From: Curtobacterium sp. MCSS17_007
Lineage (GTDB): Bacteria > Actinomycetota > Actinomycetes > Actinomycetales > Microbacteriaceae
Assembly: GCF_003234175.2 (NCBI RefSeq)
Contig: NZ_CP126257.1
Location: 3,162,001-3,226,000, forward strand
Reading direction: 5' to 3'
Length of the DNA: 64,000 nucleotides
Positions 59,651-64,000 of this stretch are shown here, piece by piece. The notes beneath the pieces are model-generated. The model searched no databases and was not told the origin of the DNA. It worked only from the letters and a program-made list of their open reading frames with translations. Each line of letters starts with the position of its first letter. Position 1 is the first letter of the stretch. The translations under genes were made by a program, and so were the position numbers.

Positions 59651-60667
59651 TCAGGGTGCCGTGATGAAGCCCTCGTCGACCATCCACTCGAAGGCCACGT
59701 CGGCGGGCTCGCGCCCCTCGACGTCCACCTGGCGGTTGAGCTCCTGCAGCACCTCGTCGGTGAGTGCCGGCGAGATCTGGTCGTACACGTCGCGGAGCTG
59801 CGGGTACTCCTCGAGCGTCTCCGAGTCGATCACCGGGGCGACGTTGTACGCGGGGAAGAACCCGCGGTCGTCCTCGAGCACGCTCAACCCGAGCGACTTG
59901 ATGCGGCCGTCGGTGGTGAAGACCTCGCCGAAGTTGCACTTGCCGCGGTCGGTCGCCGTGTAGACGGTGCCGGTGTCGAGGATGCTGACGTTCGACGTCG
60001 GCACGGCGTTCTCCCCCGAACCGCCGAGCTCGAGCCCGTACTTCTCCAGCATCGGCTTGAAGCCGTCGGCGCGCGAGTTGAACTCCGACTCGACACAGAA
60101 CGTGCGCTGGTCCACCGGCAGCTTCGTGATGTCGGAGAGCGTCTGCACGTCGTCCAGCTCGGACACGGCCTCCTCGCGCACGGCGAAGGCGTACGTGTTG
60201 TTCATCGGCGCGGGCTCGAGCCAGGTCAGGCCGTTGCCGGCGTCCTCGTCGCGGACCGCCTGCCACTGCTCGGTCTTGTCCGGGATCCCCTGCTCGTGCG
60301 CCATGAAGGTCAGCCAGGCGGTCCCCGTGTACTCGTACGTGAAGTCGGCGGCGTGCGACGTCATGAGCTCGCGGACGGCGACCGACCCCGGCACGTTCGT
60401 CTCGTCCGTGACGTCGAAGCCCGCGGCCTTCGCGGCGAGGACGGCGATCTTCCCGAGCACGAGCTGCTCGGTGAAGTTCTTCGACGTGACGGTCAGGTGC
60501 GCGTCGTCGGGCAGGTCGTCGATCCGCTCGATGGAACCGGGCGCGGCCCCCGGCACGAAGGACGCCGCCGGCTGGAGGCCGCAACCGCTCAGGACGAGGG
60601 CGCTCGCCCCCGCGACGGCGGCCGCAGCGACGACACGGCGCCGGGTGGACGGACGGGAGGCACGCAT
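59651..60667 (-). CDS. osmoprotectant ABC transporter binding lipoprotein
   Basis: 338 aa. Lipoprotein signal with L-S-G-C (Cys29). The OpuAC/ProX-type domain follows: L-T-V-T-S-K-N-F-T-E-Q near residue 58 and A-A-D-F-T-Y-E-Y-T-G-T-A-W near 107 are the choline/betaine-family segments, whose aromatic residues cage the quaternary amine. Last gene of four; its ATG overlaps the permease stop (TGATG). Glycine betaine, choline or ectoine-like ligands are possible. Confidence 0.88.
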   Translation of the reverse strand: MRASRPSTRRRVVAAAAVAGASALVLSGCGLQPAASFVPGAAPGSIERIDDLPDDAHLTVTSKNFTEQLVLGKIAVLAAKAAGFDVTDETNVPGSVAVRELMTSHAADFTYEYTGTAWLTFMAHEQGIPDKTEQWQAVRDEDAGNGLTWLEPAPMNNTYAFAVREEAVSELDDVQTLSDITKLPVDQRTFCVESEFNSRADGFKPMLEKYGLELGGSGENAVPTSNVSILDTGTVYTATDRGKCNFGEVFTTDGRIKSLGLSVLEDDRGFFPAYNVAPVIDSETLEEYPQLRDVYDQISPALTDEVLQELNRQVDVEGREPADVAFEWMVDEGFITAP

Positions 60668-61458
60668 CAGCGGAGTCCCTTCGGTCGTGCGACGGTCTCG
60701 ACCACGCGGCCGATCCAGTCGATGGTCAGGGCGAGGAGCGCCACCAGGAGGGCGCCGGACACGAGCACCTTCGGCAGGAACAGGTTCACGCCCGTGGTGA
60801 TGAGGAGGCCGAGGCCGCCCGCACCGACGAAGGTCGCCAGGCTGGCGGTGCCCACGAGCAGCACCAGCGCGGTCCGGATGCCGGACAGCATGACCGGCAC
60901 GGCCAGGGGCAGCTCGACCTTCAGCAGCACGCTGAGGGCGCTCATGCCCATGCCCCGCCCGGCCTCGACCAGGCGGCTGTCGACGCTCTGCACGCCGAGC
61001 ATGGTGTTCCGCAGGACCGGCAGGATCGCGTACAGCACGAGCGCGACGACGGCGGACCAGCTGTTCAGCCCGAGCCACGCCGCGAGCAGCACGATGAGCC
61101 CGACCGCGGGCGCCGCCTGGCCGAAGTTGGCGACGGCGATGACGGTGGTGCTCGCCCGCCGGAACGGGCCGCGGGTGAGCAGGATCCCGAGCGGGATGCC
61201 GATCACGAGCACGAGCACGGTGGCCTGGAGCGTCAGGACGAGGTGCTGCCCGGTGAGCTCGAGGATCCCCGACGGGTTCAGGGTCGAGCGCTCGGTGGCG
61301 GAGAGGTCGGCGGTGTTCAGCCAGACGACCCAGGCGGCGAGGACCACCAGGATCGCGATCGGCTGGACGAGCAGGCCCTTCCACGGGGTGCGCTGCGCGG
61401 TGCCCGGGCCGGCTGCGGCGGGGGCGGGCGCGGGGGCGTCGGTCGCGACGGCGGTCAC
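60667..61458 (-). CDS. osmoprotectant ABC permease (second)
   Basis: 263 aa with 6 membrane helices. The ATPase-contact loop E-A-G-R-G-M-G-M-S near residue 158 and G-L-G-L-L-I near 220 are those of OpuCB/ProW-like permeases. The first 30 residues are Ala/Pro-rich. GTG 61458 overlaps the ATPase stop. It pairs with the permease at 62719 to form the membrane channel. Confidence 0.88.
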   Translation of the reverse strand: MTAVATDAPAPAPAAAGPGTAQRTPWKGLLVQPIAILVVLAAWVVWLNTADLSATERSTLNPSGILELTGQHLVLTLQATVLVLVIGIPLGILLTRGPFRRASTTVIAVANFGQAAPAVGLIVLLAAWLGLNSWSAVVALVLYAILPVLRNTMLGVQSVDSRLVEAGRGMGMSALSVLLKVELPLAVPVMLSGIRTALVLLVGTASLATFVGAGGLGLLITTGVNLFLPKVLVSGALLVALLALTIDWIGRVVETVARPKGLR

Positions 61459-62732
61459 AGGTCCTCCCCGGACGTGGCGACCGTCGGGGTCGCGGGCGAC
61501 GACGGCAGCGTCTCGATCGGGTTCGTGTTCGTCCCGACCGGAGCGTGCGCGAGGCCCGTCGCGGCCGCGGCGCGCGACCGCGTGATCGCGTCCATGACCG
61601 TCTCGACGGTGATGACCCCGCGGAACGCCTCGCCACGGCCGGTCACGAGGGCGGCGCCGGCACTCGAGACGAGCATGGTGTCGAGCGCGTCGTTCAGCGT
61701 CGCGGCCTCACCGACGACGGGCAGGTCCGGGTCGGTGCCCTCGGCCACCCGGGTCAGGCGCTCGAGCTGTCGTCGCGACGGCCACTGCACGGGGCGCTGG
61801 CGGCGGTCGACGACCACGGCGTGCTGGTGCCCGCCGGCCTCGTCCATGCGCTGCAGCACGGCCCGGGTCTCCTCGCCCGCGGAGCACGTCACGGCCGGGG
61901 CGAGTTCGACGTCGCGCACGCGGTTGAGCGTCAGCTGCTTGAGGCCGGCGCCCGAGCCGATGAAGTTCTCGACGAACTCGTTGGCCGGTTCCGCCAGGAT
62001 CCGCTCCGGGGTGTCGTACTGCACGATGTGCGCGCCCTCGGTGAAGATCACGATCCAGTCGCCGAGCTTCACGGCCTCGTCGAAGTCGTGCGTGACGATG
62101 ACGATCGTCTTGTGCAGCTCCTCCTGGATCCGCAGGAGCTCGTCCTGCAGCCGCTGGCGGGTGATCGGGTCGACGGCGCCGAACGGCTCGTCCATGAGCA
62201 GGACGGGCGGGTCCGCGGCGAGCGCTCGGGCGACACCGACGCGCTGCTGCTGCCCACCGGAGAGCTCGCGGGGGAAGCGGTCGCGGTAGGTGTCCGGGTC
62301 GAGCGACACCAGGTCGAGGAGCTCGTCGACGCGAGCGGCGATCTTCTCCTTCGACCAGCCGAGCATCTTCGGCACGATCGCGATGTTCGCCGCGACCGTC
62401 ATGTGCGGGAAGAGCCCGCCGGCCTGGATCACGTAGCCCATGCGGCGACGGAGCTCGTCACCGTCGATGCCGGTGACGTCCTCGTCGCCGACGACGATGC
62501 GCCCCTCGGTCGGCTCGATGAGCCGGTTGATCATCTTCAGCGTGGTGGTCTTGCCGCAGCCGGACGGGCCGACGAGCATGACGACCTTGCCGGCCGGGAT
62601 CTCGAGGGTGATGCCGTCGACGGCGGGCTTCTGCTGGCCCGGGTACCGCTTGGTGACCTCGTCGAGCAGGATGCTGCGGCCGGTGACGTCGCCCTGGGGG
62701 GCGGTGATGGTGGCGTGGTCAGTGCTGGACAC
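61455..62732 (-). CDS. osmoprotectant ABC ATPase with CBS region
   Basis: 425 aa. Walker A G-P-S-G-C-G-K-T-T near residue 54, signature L-S-G-G-Q-Q-Q-R near 150, Walker B L-L-M-D-E-P-F-G-A-V-D and switch H-D-F-D-E-A. After about residue 275 two CBS-like segments end near V-I-T-V-E-T-V-M-D-A-I; in OpuA-type systems CBS pairs sense ionic strength or c-di-AMP. The start overlaps the first permease by 14 bp. Confidence 0.9.
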   Translation of the reverse strand: MSSTDHATITAPQGDVTGRSILLDEVTKRYPGQQKPAVDGITLEIPAGKVVMLVGPSGCGKTTTLKMINRLIEPTEGRIVVGDEDVTGIDGDELRRRMGYVIQAGGLFPHMTVAANIAIVPKMLGWSKEKIAARVDELLDLVSLDPDTYRDRFPRELSGGQQQRVGVARALAADPPVLLMDEPFGAVDPITRQRLQDELLRIQEELHKTIVIVTHDFDEAVKLGDWIVIFTEGAHIVQYDTPERILAEPANEFVENFIGSGAGLKQLTLNRVRDVELAPAVTCSAGEETRAVLQRMDEAGGHQHAVVVDRRQRPVQWPSRRQLERLTRVAEGTDPDLPVVGEAATLNDALDTMLVSSAGAALVTGRGEAFRGVITVETVMDAITRSRAAAATGLAHAPVGTNTNPIETLPSSPATPTVATSGEDL

Positions 62733-63366
62733 GGATACCTCTCGGGGTGGTCAGGCGGCCGAGGCCGATGAGGAGCAGGTCGAGGACGAACGCGAGCAGG
62801 ACGACCCCGACCACGCCGACGACGACGGAGTTCAGGGCGTTCGCGCCGCCGAGCCGGGACAGCCCGGAGAAGATGAAACCGCCGAGCCCCGGGCCGAGCG
62901 CGTACGCGGCGATCGCGGCGATGCCCATCACCATCTGCGCCGACACCCGGACACCGCTGAGGATGATCGGCCACGCCATCGGGAGCTCGACCTGCAGGAG
63001 CGTGCGCATCCGGCTCATGCCGATCCCCCGCGCCGACTCGACGACGGTCGGCGGGATCTCGGCGAGTCCGACCACCGCGTTCCGCAGGATCGGCAGGGTG
63101 GCGAAGAACACGACCGTGACGACGGACGGCACGACACCGAAGCCGAGCGGCACGATCAGCAGGCCGATCACGGCGAACGACGGCAGCGTCAGCCCGATGG
63201 CGGACACCCCGTTCGCGATCGAGGTCAGCAGCGGACTGCGGTAGACGAGTGCGGCGAGCACCACGGCGATGAGCGTGGCGAGCACGGTGCACTGGACCAC
63301 CAGTGACAGGTGCTGCCACGACGAGAACCAGATCTGGTCCCATCGCTCCACGACGTACTGGAACAC
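62719..63366 (-). CDS. osmoprotectant ABC permease (first)
   Basis: 215 aa with about 5-6 membrane helices, E-S-A-R-G-I-G-M-S-R as the ATPase-contact loop and A-L-G-P-G-L-G-G-F-I-F near residue 160. GTG 63366 (V-F-Q-Y-V-V-E-R-W-D) is the family start; an extension to 63444 has no family match. First gene of the operon permease-ATPase-permease-binding protein. In the 207-bp gap upstream I see no clear operator. Confidence 0.85.
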   Translation of the reverse strand: MFQYVVERWDQIWFSSWQHLSLVVQCTVLATLIAVVLAALVYRSPLLTSIANGVSAIGLTLPSFAVIGLLIVPLGFGVVPSVVTVVFFATLPILRNAVVGLAEIPPTVVESARGIGMSRMRTLLQVELPMAWPIILSGVRVSAQMVMGIAAIAAYALGPGLGGFIFSGLSRLGGANALNSVVVGVVGVVLLAFVLDLLLIGLGRLTTPRGIRVQH

Positions 63367-63573
63367 GGCTGGGGCGCTCCTCCCTGGTCGGCCGAACGCC
63401 CCACAGATCGGGGCTCGAACCTCACCGACCGTACGCAGGAGCACTGCGCGTGGCGAACTCGATGCACACGGATCATCCGTTTCCTGCGGATCCCGTCAGC
63501 CGGAAACCCCCGGTCAGGGATGCAGTACGGCCGCTCACCTGGGAGAACGGTAACGATACCGAGCCGGTGTCGG

Positions 63574-63990
63574 CTACCGGGCACCCTCCGGCCGCCGTCG
63601 CGCGGCCACGCGCTCGGACTCGTGCACGGCGACCCGCTCGGCCGTGAGCAGCAGCGACGACACCTCGGCAGCGGTCCGGGACGGTCCGTCGTTCCAGGTC
63701 GTCAGGTCGCGGACGCGGGCCATCCGGATGTCCGGGGCGGGGCACCACACGACCGGCTGCCCCTCGTCGGCGGCGAGGGCGTGCCAGACCAAGTCGAGCG
63801 CCCGCTGCACCTGCTGCGAGTGCACGACCTGCGGGCCGCCCGCGGCCGACACGACGGCACCGACGATGCAGGCGGCGACCAGGGGTCTGCCCTGCACGTC
63901 CATCGCGGCAGCGCTCGACGCCTTCCGGAGCCGACCGTGCTCGTCGAGGTACGCGAACCACGAGTGCTGGATCCACCCGCGTTCGACCAC
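63574..63990 (-). CDS. DUF6197-like protein, possibly 5'-truncated by the window edge
   Basis: 138 aa visible. G-W-I-Q-H-S-W near residue 5, A-C-I-V-G-A-V near 40, and A-T/L-T-T-W-N-D-G-P-S-R-T-A-A-E-V near 97 match the DUF6197 pattern, small actinobacterial proteins of unknown function. The GTG at 63990 may be the true start, but the frame stays open to the end of the window, so an earlier start outside it is possible. Confidence 0.65.
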   Translation of the reverse strand: MVERGWIQHSWFAYLDEHGRLRKASSAAAMDVQGRPLVAACIVGAVVSAAGGPQVVHSQQVQRALDLVWHALAADEGQPVVWCPAPDIRMARVRDLTTWNDGPSRTAAEVSSLLLTAERVAVHESERVAARRRPEGAR

Positions 63991-64000
63991 CCCGCGCGCG

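Noticed and set aside
63395..63422. A tRNA T-arm-like segment (GGTTCGAG and a 5-bp stem)
   Set aside because: No anticodon or D arm fits upstream, and the 7-nt loop lacks the T-loop sequence; chance pairing in GC-rich DNA.

Overview
The window is about 72% G+C, with dense, short-gapped genes on both strands, many GTG starts, GTGA/ATGA stop-start overlaps and many apparently leaderless promoters. Gene content (kdpFABC with kdpDE, a carboxylic acid reductase, MakN-cap, a stand-alone PolA-like polymerase, an osmoprotectant ABC system, PASTA-less Ser/Thr kinase) suggests an actinobacterium of the Microbacteriaceae, most likely Curtobacterium or a close relative. The genus is an inference from codon style and gene content, not a database match. 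No rRNA, tRNA, CRISPR array, insertion sequence or phage gene was recognised.

Layout. 1-16.6 kb: chromosomal housekeeping and accessory genes: an AzgA-type purine permease, a Phd/RelE-like toxin-antitoxin pair, an ArsR-MFS efflux operon, a DUF1697/VOC pair, an SDR, a GH65 disaccharide phosphorylase with its beta-phosphoglucomutase-like HAD, an APC permease, a GNAT-methyltransferase fusion with an alpha/beta hydrolase, and a GT39 membrane glycosyltransferase. 16.6-27.4 kb: a PepSY lipoprotein with a two-component system, then the complete potassium system kdpE-D-C-B-A-F, preceded by an extra 27-codon membrane microORF and a triple 11-bp-period repeat that looks like the KdpE operator. 27.5-31.2 kb: WYL regulator, PhnB-like protein, RlmA-type rRNA methyltransferase, SDR, MakN-cap protein.

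31.3-39.8 kb is the most unusual part. It holds three compact operons of uncommon enzymes: a FemX-like acyltransferase with an MFS exporter; an amino-acid-ligase-type ATP-grasp with a PaiB-like flavoprotein; and a translationally coupled set of O-methyltransferase, AurF-family diiron N-oxygenase, Pat-like N-acetyltransferase, second (circularly permuted type) ATP-grasp and a gamma-glutamylcyclotransferase-fold protein. I read this as a candidate biosynthetic cluster for an N-oxygenated, amide-linked small molecule with export and possible self-protection. It has no NRPS or PKS module. Divergent from it lie a phosphopantetheinyl transferase and the carboxylic acid reductase it would activate, then an aldo/keto reductase (40.0-45.1 kb).

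45.2-64 kb: small acidic proteins, a membrane Ser/Thr kinase with a repeat-rich outer tail, a PAP2 phosphatase, a family-A polymerase, an iron-uptake ABC operon under a DtxR/IdeR-like box, L-serine dehydratase, an AroE-like dehydrogenase, an FAD oxidoreductase/SRPBCC pair, small proteins, a RimJ/L-like acetyltransferase, the four-gene osmoprotectant ABC operon and a DUF6197-like protein at the right edge.

Gene ends are often closed by strong hairpins, several sharing one sequence core, and at least 16 operon-leading starts sit 6-7 nt behind a TANNNT box. No stretch over 300 bp lacks a gene; the longest gaps are 10296-10548 (between the HAD gene and the APC permease) and 39757-39973 (between the candidate cluster and the PPTase).
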